Shown in pieces: positions 53,535 to 61,329 of a stretch of DNA of 64,000 bases. The notes beneath the pieces were generated by a model. The model was not told the origin of the DNA. It did no database searches and worked only from the letters and a program-made list of their open reading frames with translations. Location of the stretch: contig DASWQH010000023.1 of NCBI GenBank assembly GCA_036403815.1, positions 106,950 to 170,949 on the forward strand. The letters are read 5' to 3'. This DNA comes from JACVRN01 sp036403815 (lineage in GTDB: Bacteria > Acidobacteriota > Blastocatellia > Pyrinomonadales > Pyrinomonadaceae). Each line of letters opens with the position of its first letter. Positions within the stretch are counted from its first letter, which is position 1. The position numbers were made by a program, and so were the translations under genes.

Positions 53535-54494
53535 TCAGGATGCGCGGCGCTTTCGTTTGCTCTTTGCGCGGCGGGCTTTTGTTCGTGGCCTCTCGGACGC
53601 GGGCGGCGTGCCGAAGTGTATGCGGCAGACCTCTACGAAGCTCTGACAAACGGGCGAATCATAGCTGGCGCTTAAACGAGCCAGCCCTAGCTCCCAGTTA
53701 ATCTGCGCCCCTTCAATCCAGAGCGCGACCAATCGTCCCTCTTCAACTTCTTCACGCACGGACTGCAAAGGCACAATGCCTACGCCCATGCCTGCTTCGA
53801 CCATTCGCTTGATCGCCGCCAGACGATTCAGCTCCATCGAAACTACGGGGCGCACACCGGCTTCTGCAAAGAACCGCTCGATGATGCGGCGCGTGTTGCC
53901 GCCACGCTCGCCAAGGATAAGCTTTTCAGCCCCGAGCATGTAGGCGCTGACGACGCGCCTGGCGGCAAGCGTATGATGCGGGTTAACAATCGCTACGAGC
54001 GAATCGCGCGTGAGCGTTTCTGTTCTAATGCCGCGCGCTTCTACGGGCAGAGAGACCAGAGCCATATCAAGCTCGCCCGACAGGATTTGCTGCACCAGAG
54101 TTTCGCTCGTGCCTGTCTTGACGAAGATTTCCATCTGCGGATGGCGCTCGCGCAAAGCTTTCAAAACGGGCGGAAGCGCCTCGGAGCTGATGTTCGCCGA
54201 AGCGCTGCCGACGCGCAGACGCCCGCGCTCCGTTCCCGCCAGCTCCGACATCTCAAGCAGCGTCGCATCATGCTCCTGTAAAATATTTCGTGCGTGGACA
54301 AGCATTCTCTCGCCCGCTTCCGTCAGCAGTACCTTGCGCGGCGCTCGCACGAAGAGCTGCACGCCTGTCTCTTCTTCCATTTGTCGAATCTGCATACTGA
54401 TGGCCGATTGCGTGACATGCACCCTTTCAGCCCCAGCCGTGAATGTTCCCGTCTCGGCCACCGCCACAAACGCCCTGAGTTGTCGTATCTCCAT
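53535..54494 (-). CDS. LysR-family transcriptional regulator
   Basis: A 319-residue regulator. The winged HTH is at 1-60 (MEIRQLRAFVAVAETGTFTA, HVTQSAISMQIRQMEEETGV), and a periplasmic-binding-like effector domain follows (LRVGSASANISSEALPPVLK, GERGGNTRR). The tail is basic. It is divergently transcribed from the GlcNAc-kinase gene, the usual arrangement for a LysR regulator and its target, so it may control the amino-sugar genes. Inducer unknown. Confidence 0.88.
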   Translation of the reverse strand: MEIRQLRAFVAVAETGTFTAGAERVHVTQSAISMQIRQMEEETGVQLFVRAPRKVLLTEAGERMLVHARNILQEHDATLLEMSELAGTERGRLRVGSASANISSEALPPVLKALRERHPQMEIFVKTGTSETLVQQILSGELDMALVSLPVEARGIRTETLTRDSLVAIVNPHHTLAARRVVSAYMLGAEKLILGERGGNTRRIIERFFAEAGVRPVVSMELNRLAAIKRMVEAGMGVGIVPLQSVREEVEEGRLVALWIEGAQINWELGLARLSASYDSPVCQSFVEVCRIHFGTPPASERPRTKARRAKSKRKRRAS

Positions 54495-54525
54495 CTTTTT
54501 CGAGCCATCAGCGAAACTAATCGTA

Positions 54526-54555
54526 TTGATAAAATCTTTTCGTTTCGATTATACG
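54526..54555. promoter_or_regulatory. Candidate divergent promoter region
   Basis: Rightward, TTGATA (54526-54531) and TATACG (about 54550-54555) are 18 bp apart. Leftward, TATAAT is present on the opposite strand at 54548-54553 with a poor -35. This fits overlapping promoters for the LysR gene and the kinase gene. Confidence 0.4.
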
Positions 54556-54606
54556 TCATCCCCGGTTAATATTCGCCGGAAGAATAAAAGAGGCTGATTC
54601 CAAAAA

Positions 54607-55626
54607 GTGATACGTACAAAGCGAGCGAAAAGAAGAAGCGTGCAGCCAGCCTCGACTACGGCAGTCCGGCGTGTGGGTGATAGCCGCATCCTCGTCGTTG
54701 GCGTAGACGGCGGCGGCACAAAGACGCACGCAGTCTTACTGGACGTTGAAGGGCGTGTCTTAGGCGAAGGCTACGCAGGGGCATCGAATCCTTTGCGCGT
54801 CGGCGTACAACCCGCGGTCACGAGCATACGTGAAGCCGTCGATAAAGCCTGCGATCCGGTTCGTGCGTCCCGCGCAGAGATAGTGGCAGCCGAAGTGGGG
54901 CTGGCCGGTGCGCGCCGCCTGGACATACGCGCAAGCGTCAGGCGCGCTCTAGTGCATAGTCTGGGCATACGCCGCATTGAAGTTGTCACGGACGCAGATA
55001 TCGCACTCTATGGCGCAACCGCGGGCGAGCCGGGCATGGTCGTCATAGCGGGCACAGGCTCTATCTGCTGCGGCTTGAATAAGCGAAATGTGCGCGCGTG
55101 CATGGGCGGGTGGGGGCCTGTGGCGGGCGACGAAGGAAGCGGCTCGTGGATTGCCCGGCGCGCTTTGCAGGCGGTGGCACATGCGGCTGACGGTCGCGGG
55201 GCTGAGACACGGCTGGTGCGCGCCGCGTGCGATTACTTTCGCGTCGCAAAGCCCTATGATCTTCTGGTCGCGCTTTATGCGCCGAGCATGACCAACAGCC
55301 GCATCGCGGGCTTCAGCCGCCACGTCGTAGAGGAAGCGAAAAGGCTAGACCCTGTGGCGCGAAGGATAATCAATGATGCCGGGTTGGAGCTGGGCGAGAT
55401 GGCTGCCGCTCTTGTTCGACGGCTGAACATGCAGCGCGAACATTTTTCGCTGGCAACGGTCGGAGGCGTCTACGCGGCTGGCGCGCTTGTGCTCAGTCCC
55501 ATGAAGAAAGCGGTCAGGCGAGTTGCGCCGCACGCGCGCTTTACTCAACCCCTCATGCCGCCTGCCGTCGCCGCCGCGCACATGGCACGCGAGCGGCTGG
55601 TGCAGCGGCTTCCTCTCGCAAGTTAG
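54607..55626 (+). CDS. N-acetylglucosamine kinase-like protein (BadF/BadG family)
   Basis: A 339-residue sugar kinase of the BadF/BadG/BcrA fold. The phosphate-1 loop is VGVDGGGTKTHAVLLD (residues 31-46) and the phosphate-2 loop is VIAGTGSICCGL, followed by GDEGSGSWIARRALQAV. These match eukaryotic-type and bacterial GlcNAc kinases. It begins at GTG 54607. Upstream of MurQ and near NagA, it would phosphorylate GlcNAc or MurNAc for recycling. Confidence 0.82.
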   Translation: MIRTKRAKRRSVQPASTTAVRRVGDSRILVVGVDGGGTKTHAVLLDVEGRVLGEGYAGASNPLRVGVQPAVTSIREAVDKACDPVRASRAEIVAAEVGLAGARRLDIRASVRRALVHSLGIRRIEVVTDADIALYGATAGEPGMVVIAGTGSICCGLNKRNVRACMGGWGPVAGDEGSGSWIARRALQAVAHAADGRGAETRLVRAACDYFRVAKPYDLLVALYAPSMTNSRIAGFSRHVVEEAKRLDPVARRIINDAGLELGEMAAALVRRLNMQREHFSLATVGGVYAAGALVLSPMKKAVRRVAPHARFTQPLMPPAVAAAHMARERLVQRLPLAS

Positions 55627-55857
55627 GAGCTGTTTGAAAAATCATCTTTATCTTCAGTCCCGTCAGGGACGATTGATAATAGCCCAGCCATTTATGGCTG
55701 GGTAAAAGCGAGCCAAATAGTAGAGTCCCGTAGGGACGGCTGAGACAAATATTCAGTCATCCCTACGGGACTCTACGATTTTTCTTCCTCACGTATTCCC
55801 AGTGCTGAAGCACTGGGCTATTATCAATCGTCCCTGACGGGACTTTGAACACGGTTT
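55627..55857. repeat. Nested palindrome, type C, long copy
   Basis: The outer arms GTCCCGTCAGGGACGATTGA and GCCCAGCCATTTATGGCTGG pair with CCCAGTGCTGAAGCACTGGG and TCAATCGTCCCTGACGGGAC. Between them lies a second unit, GAGTCCCGTAGGGAC, with its own complement. Borders AGGAGCTGTTTGAAA and, reversed, AGAAACCGTGTTCAAAG are similar and match the right border of the short copy at 13962-14065. The element starts immediately after the kinase stop. The remaining gap to murQ holds no gene. Confidence 0.8.
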
Positions 55858-55980
55858 CTTAGAGACGAAATGATGGTATCGAATCAATCGCGGCTTTTTT
55901 GGAGAAGATTCGCCGCTTAAGCTCCTATGGAGTTCTGGGCGCTTATTTTCTCCAGCGGTTGTAATCTGAGGCGAGCTTTG

Positions 55981-56919
55981 ATGAAGACTGAAGATAACGA
56001 GCACCTTCCCATCACCGAGCGGGAAAATCCGCGCGCTGCTAATCTTGAGCGGCTTTCATCTCTGGAGATAGTGCAGTTGATGAATGAGGAGGATGCGGCT
56101 GTTTCTCTGGCGGTCGAAAAAGTTCTGCACGATGTTGCGCGGGCGGTTGATGAAATCGTTGAGAGGCTGGGTGGCGGCGGGCGACTCTTTTATACAGGCA
56201 CGGGGACTTCCGGCAGACTCGGCGTGCTGGATGCAGCCGAATGCCCTCCGACTTTCGGCGTGCCGCCGGAGATGGTGCAGGCCGTGATTGCTGGCGGCTA
56301 CGAGGCCGTATATCGCGCGACGGAAGCTTCTGAAGATGATGCAGAGGAGGGCGTGCGCGATCTTCAAGCTCGCGGCTTCCTGAAAGGGGATGCGCTCGTA
56401 GGGCTGACCGCTTCGGGCAGCACGCCTTATACGGTCGGTGCTCTGCGCTATGCACGAACGCTTGGCGCATTAACGGTTGCAATTACCTGCGTACACGGCT
56501 CTGCGATTACGCACGAGGCCGATGTAAGTATTGTTCCGGTTGTAGGGCCGGAAGTCCTCGCCGGGTCAACGCGGCTGAAGGCGGGCACGGCGCAGAAGAT
56601 GATTCTCAACATGATTTCGACCGCGACGATGATCCGTCTAGGCTACGTCTCGGGCAACCGCATGTCCAATCTACAGGCGCGCAATGAAAAGCTCAGAGGC
56701 CGCGCCCTGCGGATTCTCATGAGCGAGACCGGGCTTGATGAAAGAAGCGCGCGCGAAGCATTGGACGCTGCGGAAGGCAGCCTGCCTGTTGCACTCGTCA
56801 TGAGCCAGACCGGTTGCTCGCGCGAAGAGGCCGTGCGTCAGTTAGAAGCATCAAGGGGAGCAGTCCAAAAAGCCGTGGAGAAACTTCGAGGCTCTATGGA
56901 ACCTCGTGGAGGAGAATAG
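55981..56919 (+). CDS. murQ: N-acetylmuramic acid 6-phosphate etherase
   Basis: A 312-residue protein from the ATG at 55981, matching MurQ, which cleaves the lactyl ether of MurNAc-6-phosphate to give GlcNAc-6-phosphate. The SIS fold carries FYTGTGTSGRLGVLDAAECP and LTASGSTPYTVGALRYA; LKAGTAQKMILNMISTATMI is the next conserved block. The C-terminal part contains the UBA-like helices. An in-frame ATG at 55927 would add 18 residues that do not fit the family. It is a step of peptidoglycan recycling. Confidence 0.93.
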   Translation: MKTEDNEHLPITERENPRAANLERLSSLEIVQLMNEEDAAVSLAVEKVLHDVARAVDEIVERLGGGGRLFYTGTGTSGRLGVLDAAECPPTFGVPPEMVQAVIAGGYEAVYRATEASEDDAEEGVRDLQARGFLKGDALVGLTASGSTPYTVGALRYARTLGALTVAITCVHGSAITHEADVSIVPVVGPEVLAGSTRLKAGTAQKMILNMISTATMIRLGYVSGNRMSNLQARNEKLRGRALRILMSETGLDERSAREALDAAEGSLPVALVMSQTGCSREEAVRQLEASRGAVQKAVEKLRGSMEPRGGE

Positions 56920-56944
56920 CGGGAATCAGGTTGGATTATTAAAA

Positions 56945-57215
56945 CGTGAGTTTGACATAAGAGAATCCCCAGCAAGCCCCTGAAAGGGGCGATAGACTGT
57001 AGCCCACGGCGTAAGCCGTGGGTATTGAGCAGCCAATAATAGTTACAAGCCCCTGAAAGGGGCGAAAGATTCTCAGCTCGAAATTTCTTTCGCCCCTTTC
57101 AGGGGCTTATTAGTATTTCCGCTTGTGGCGTCCCACGGCTAGCGCGTGGGCTATAAATATTTCGCCCCTACGGGGCTGAGGGCATAACCCTGTCGCTGCT
57201 TATGTCGAACTCTCG
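56945..57215. mobile_element. MITE-like nested palindrome, type B, copy 3, with 9-bp flanking repeats
   Basis: The left end is CGTGAGTTTGACATAAG (56945 on); the right end, reversed, is CGAGAGTTCGACATAAG (from 57215). These match at 15 of 17 positions. The 9-bp sequence TTATTAAAA lies directly outside both ends (56936-56944 and 57216-57224). Interior: AAGCCCCTGAAAGGGGCGA and CCCACGGCGTAAGCCGTGGG pieces with complements, and a second central AAGCCCCTGAAAGGGGC pair. The right end supplies the nagA stop codon. Confidence 0.85.
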
Positions 57216-58402
57216 TTATTAAAAGCTATGCGGCCACCAATGATAGTTAATCTCACGCGGTAGTCGTCGTCGAGCGCAACGAGGTCTGCGCGCTTTCCTT
57301 CTTCAATCGTTCCACAGTCGTCTTCAATGCCGAGCAGTCTGGCGGGATTACGCGCGGCCATGAGCGCTATGTCATACGCAGAAATTCCGAGTCGCCGTAT
57401 CAGGCGAGCGGCATCGCTTAAATTGATGACCGAGCCAGCGATGTGACCGCTTTCATTCTGCGTGCGACCCGCTTGGACTGTGATGGTTTCGCCCCACAAT
57501 CGAAACTGGCCGTCGCCCATTCCTGCGGGCGCAACCGAATCGCTGATGAGCGCGACATGCGCTGCTCCCTTGGCGCGAAAGAGAAGCTTCAGCACGAGCG
57601 GGTCAACATGAACGCCGTCTGCTATCACATCACAGGTCACATGGTCGTGCGCCAGCCCCCAGCCGACGGGGCCGGGCGAGCGATGATGAAGCGTAGGCAT
57701 CGCGTTGAAGAAGTGTGTCATGTGATGCGCGCCCGCTCTGAATGCACGGTCGAGCGTCTGCGCGTCTGCGCGCGTGTGGCCGATTGACACAATCCAGCCG
57801 CGTCGCTTCAACTCCAGCACAAGCTCAAGGCCACCCGACACCTCCGGCGCAAGCGTCATCATGTGACGAGCGCCCGACAATGTTAGTGCGGGCAATGCGT
57901 CCATGTCAGCCGCACTCTTGAAGGTACGAAAGAACCTTGGGCGAAGCGCCCCGCATTGCTGATCGTTAACGAACGGGCCTTCGTAGTGAAGGCCGAGGGC
58001 ACGCGCAGACGGCGCTCTTTCAGGTTGACGGGAGATGAATTGCTCGACGGCCTGAGTTGCGCGACGGTAATCTTCGACGGGCGCGGGCACAAGAGTTGGA
58101 AGCCAGGCTGTGACGCCGTTCATGGCTAAGTACTGACCAACGCGATGAAGGTCTTCTTCGTTAGCAGTCATCACGTCAAAGCCCGTTGCTCCGTGCGTGT
58201 GTATGTCTATGAAGCCGGGAAAGAGCGTATGATTGTCGAGCGCCAGAATCTTCTGTACACGCGGGCGCTCCTGTCCTTCGGGCGCGAAGATGCGCTTGAT
58301 GCGACCCGTTTCGACCAGAAGGCTCAAGCCTTGCCTAGTCCCCGAAGGTGTAACGAGCGTCGCGCCTTCAATCAGCAAAGACTCTGTCAAAGGGTTAACC
58401 AT
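57200..58402 (-). CDS. nagA: N-acetylglucosamine-6-phosphate deacetylase
   Basis: A 400-residue amidohydrolase from the ATG at 58402. Metal ligands are His68 and His70 (FIDIHTHGATGFD), Glu in LHYEGPFV and His residues in IGHTRADAQT and HMTHFFNAM; the catalytic Asp is in LISDSVAPAGMGDG. The C-terminus is normal length, but the last residues NNESST and the stop TAA are encoded by the terminal repeat of the neighbouring type B element. NagA converts GlcNAc-6-P to glucosamine-6-P. It is divergent from the SIS deaminase gene, with an 80-bp shared promoter gap. Confidence 0.93.
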   Translation of the reverse strand: MVNPLTESLLIEGATLVTPSGTRQGLSLLVETGRIKRIFAPEGQERPRVQKILALDNHTLFPGFIDIHTHGATGFDVMTANEEDLHRVGQYLAMNGVTAWLPTLVPAPVEDYRRATQAVEQFISRQPERAPSARALGLHYEGPFVNDQQCGALRPRFFRTFKSAADMDALPALTLSGARHMMTLAPEVSGGLELVLELKRRGWIVSIGHTRADAQTLDRAFRAGAHHMTHFFNAMPTLHHRSPGPVGWGLAHDHVTCDVIADGVHVDPLVLKLLFRAKGAAHVALISDSVAPAGMGDGQFRLWGETITVQAGRTQNESGHIAGSVINLSDAARLIRRLGISAYDIALMAARNPARLLGIEDDCGTIEEGKRADLVALDDDYRVRLTIIGGRIAFNNESST

Positions 58403-58482
58403 TGCGGCGTTATCAGAGCATAATAGTCGGCTAGAGCACAACTTCTTGAATAAGAGTTTTACGCATAAAGGAGAAGGCAAAC

Positions 58483-59517
58483 GTGTCCGTCATGCTTCAG
58501 GAGATAGCGGAGCAGCCCGCAGCTTTAGAGAAGACCATGCGGGAGGAGCGCAGCAAGATAGAGCGCCTGGCATTGGAATTGGAGCGGCGCGGCATAGAGC
58601 TGATAGTGATGGTGGCGCGCGGCAGCTCCGACAACGCCGCGCAGTTCGGTCGCTACCTGCTTGAGATACGCTCAGGCATTCCCGTCTCGCTCGCTGCACC
58701 CTCCGTTTATACGCTCTACGATGCCACTCTCAAATGCGACCACGCGCTCTACATAGGCGTTTCGCAATCGGGCGAAGGTGAAGATATTAATTTTGTCTTG
58801 GAGAGAGCGCGTGCGTGCGGAGCCTTCACGGTCGGAATTACGAACGAGCCTCAATCTTCCATGACCGGCCTGGTTGACGAAGTTCTGTTGATGCACGGCG
58901 GGCAAGAGCGCTCCGTCGCCGCGACCAAGACTTACACGGGGCAGATGATGCTCTTCTACATGCTGGCCGAAGCACTCTCTAAACGTCCCGTCAAGCTCAG
59001 TTACGAGAAGATACCCGATTATGCTGCGAGCGCCTTGGAGCTTCGCCCGGCAGTTGAAGAGATGGTCAAGCGATACGTCTTCATGGAGAACTGTGTGGTC
59101 GTAGGGCGGGGGCTTGCCTATGGCAACGCTTTCGAGCTGGCGCTGAAATTGATGGAGACCTGTTATGTGGTCACGTCGCCGTTTTCGTCAGCAGACTTTC
59201 TGCACGGGCCGCTGGCGATTGTCGAGCGCCATTTCCCTATCTTTCTGTTTGCGCCGCCGGGCGTGACCTTGCCGGGAGTCAGAGCCTTACTCAACCGCCT
59301 GCGCGAGCTGCACGCGGATACCTTAGCCATCACAAGCGATGCGGAAGCCGCCCGCTTGGCATCACGTGCATTGGTTTTACCAGCAGAAATAGACGAATTT
59401 CTGGCACCGATACCCTACATCATTCCGGGGCAGCTTTTCGCAGCGCTCCTGGCGGAAGAGAAGGGATTAGACCCGGACGCGCCGCGCTCTCTGTCGAAAG
59501 TCACGCGCACGCTTTAG
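58483..59517 (+). CDS. SIS-domain glucosamine-6-phosphate deaminase / aminotransferase-like protein (NagB-II or AgaS type)
   Basis: A 344-residue protein with two SIS domains and no N-terminal glutaminase domain. SIS1: LIVMVARGSSDNAAQFGRY, YIGVSQSGEGEDINFVLERA. SIS2: VVVGRGLAYGNAFELALKLM. SVAATKTYTGQ is the usual substrate loop of the GlmS isomerase domain. With NagA next to it, it most likely deaminates and isomerises glucosamine-6-P to fructose-6-P. GTG 58483 follows a GGAG. Confidence 0.86.
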   Translation: MSVMLQEIAEQPAALEKTMREERSKIERLALELERRGIELIVMVARGSSDNAAQFGRYLLEIRSGIPVSLAAPSVYTLYDATLKCDHALYIGVSQSGEGEDINFVLERARACGAFTVGITNEPQSSMTGLVDEVLLMHGGQERSVAATKTYTGQMMLFYMLAEALSKRPVKLSYEKIPDYAASALELRPAVEEMVKRYVFMENCVVVGRGLAYGNAFELALKLMETCYVVTSPFSSADFLHGPLAIVERHFPIFLFAPPGVTLPGVRALLNRLRELHADTLAITSDAEAARLASRALVLPAEIDEFLAPIPYIIPGQLFAALLAEEKGLDPDAPRSLSKVTRTL

Positions 59518-59626
59518 CCAAAGTGATTTAGTCTACGCGCGGATATGGTCAAACGCGATTCTTGAGAGATATACTTACGCTTCCGCTTGAGTAGGTATTC
59601 ACCGTCTTCGCCCGATTTGAATTTAA

Positions 59627-59839
59627 TGTCAGTTCGATGTAAGAGAATTAAGCTCCGTAGGAGCCGGATGTTTATAGTCTCCAGATGACATAAAAACCTA
59701 GCTCCGTAGGAGCTACATGTTAATTGATAGAGAACATATAGCTCCTACGGAGCCAGGTTCTTTTGGGAAACTTTAAGCTATAAACATACAGTTCCTACGG
59801 AGCTAAAAACATGATGCACATTCTTATATCGAACTTACG
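59627..59839. mobile_element. MITE-like nested palindrome, type A, copy 3, with 10-bp flanking repeats
   Basis: The left end TGTCAGTTCGATGTAAG and the right end (reversed: CGTAAGTTCGATATAAG) are inverted copies. TTGAATTTAA lies at both borders (59617-59626 and 59840-59849). Interior: AAGCTCCGTAGGAGCCGGAT with TTTATAG and inner TAGCTCCGTAGGAGCTACAT pieces. It sits 29 bp before the GTG of the next gene, within its leader. Confidence 0.85.
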
Positions 59840-59867
59840 TTGAATTTAAAACGAAAGGAGTCCGCCC

Positions 59868-61256
59868 GTGTATTTCAAGCAGTTCTATCTGGGATGTCTG
59901 GCGCATGCTTCGTATCTGATCGGGTCGGAAGGCGAAGCGGCGGTCGTTGATCCGCAGCGCGACGTTGACCAGTACGTTATGGAAGCAGAGGCTCAGGGGT
60001 TCAGTATTAAATATGTGATAGAGACGCATCTTCACGCTGATTTCGTGAGCGGCCACCGTGAGCTTGCGGCGCGCACGGGGGCAGAGATCATCTTCGGCTA
60101 TCGCGCCGGAGCAGCCTTCCAGCATCGCGCTGTGCATGACAACGATGAGCTTCAGGTTGGACAGGTCAAGCTTCGCATTGTGGAGACGCCGGGGCACACT
60201 CCCGAAAGCATTTCGATTCTGGTGATTGACTCAAGTCTCTCGGACAGGCCGCAGAAGGTTCTGACCGGCGACACGCTCTTCATAGGCGACGTAGGCCGTC
60301 CAGACCTCGTCGGCGCGAAAGGCTTCACGGCTGAACAGATGGCAGGGATGCTCTACGATAGCCTTCACGACAAGCTCTTGAAGCTGGATGATGCGGTCGA
60401 AGTCTATCCGGCGCATGGCGCAGGCTCTATGTGCGGGCGCAACATCTCGAAAGAGACCTCTTCGACTATAGGCCAGCAGCGGCGATTTAATTATGCTTTG
60501 AAGCCTATGGCGCGCGACGAGTTCGTGAGCATGATGACAATAGACCTGCCTGAAGCGCCAGCCTATTTCCCGCGCGATGCAGAGATTAACCGCACGGGTG
60601 CGGCGACGCTGGACGAGTTACCGCGTCCCCGTGCGCTCAAAGCCGAAGAAGTCGACAAGCTCACGCTGGCCGGGCATCTGATTTTAGACGTGCGAGCGGC
60701 TCAGGATTTTGGCGCGGGGCATGTGCCGGGTGCGCTCAACATTGGCCTCGGCGGCCAGTTCGCTTCATGGGCAGGGACGCTCATCCAAAGCGGCACTCCT
60801 CTCATCATCGTTGCAGAGAGCAATGATGCGGTTGATGAAGCCTTGATGAGACTGGCGCGCGTCGGGCTGGAAAGCGTCAGGGGCTTTTTAGACGGCGGCA
60901 TGCAGGCGTGGGACGAGGCTGGATTGCCACTCGCGCGCGTAGACCAGATACCCGTCGATGAACTCAAGCGTCGTCTGGAAGAGCAGGACAACCTTCAAGT
61001 CATTGACGTTCGCCGTCCGGCGGAATACCTAGACGGCCATGTGCCCGGCGCTCTAAGCGCTCCGCTTTCTGAATTGAAGAAGCACGTAGCAGAATTTGAC
61101 GCCGAGCGCCCGACCGCGGTTATCTGTGCGGGCGGCTATCGCTCCAGCGCCGCCACCAGCATCCTCTCATCGCACGGCTTCCAGACTCTTTACAACGTCA
61201 CAGGCGGAACAAGCGCCTGGATAAATGCCGGGTTCCCTATAGAAATTCAAAATTAA
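59868..61256 (+). CDS. Metallo-beta-lactamase fold protein with two rhodanese domains (persulfide dioxygenase-like)
   Basis: A 462-residue protein. The MBL domain (1-240) has the ligands His54, His56, Asp58 and His63 in THLHADFVSGHREL. The GTG start has AAAGGAG upstream. Two rhodanese domains follow, roughly residues 265-345 and 360-455. The first has VAESNDA where the catalytic Cys should be and is probably inactive. The second has AVICAGGYRSS with the catalytic Cys. This MBL-rhodanese arrangement is known from persulfide dioxygenase/ETHE1-like proteins, which handle glutathione or other persulfides in sulfide oxidation. Confidence 0.87.
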   Translation: MYFKQFYLGCLAHASYLIGSEGEAAVVDPQRDVDQYVMEAEAQGFSIKYVIETHLHADFVSGHRELAARTGAEIIFGYRAGAAFQHRAVHDNDELQVGQVKLRIVETPGHTPESISILVIDSSLSDRPQKVLTGDTLFIGDVGRPDLVGAKGFTAEQMAGMLYDSLHDKLLKLDDAVEVYPAHGAGSMCGRNISKETSSTIGQQRRFNYALKPMARDEFVSMMTIDLPEAPAYFPRDAEINRTGAATLDELPRPRALKAEEVDKLTLAGHLILDVRAAQDFGAGHVPGALNIGLGGQFASWAGTLIQSGTPLIIVAESNDAVDEALMRLARVGLESVRGFLDGGMQAWDEAGLPLARVDQIPVDELKRRLEEQDNLQVIDVRRPAEYLDGHVPGALSAPLSELKKHVAEFDAERPTAVICAGGYRSSAATSILSSHGFQTLYNVTGGTSAWINAGFPIEIQN

Positions 61257-61329
61257 AAATTCAAAAGGCAAAAGTGAAGAAGCTCATCTTCCTTACTTTT
61301 GCCTTTTACATTTTTAATTTTGAATTTCT
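61242..61329. repeat. Heptamer-armed hairpin (ATTCAAA units) filling a convergent gap
   Basis: The left arm (ATTCAAA ATTAAAA ATTCAAA AGGCAAA, about 61245-61272) overlaps the last codons of the preceding gene. The right arm (61297-61328, TTTTGCCTTTTACATTTTTA on) abuts the stop of the converging TlpA-like gene. It may act as a bidirectional terminator. Confidence 0.82.
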
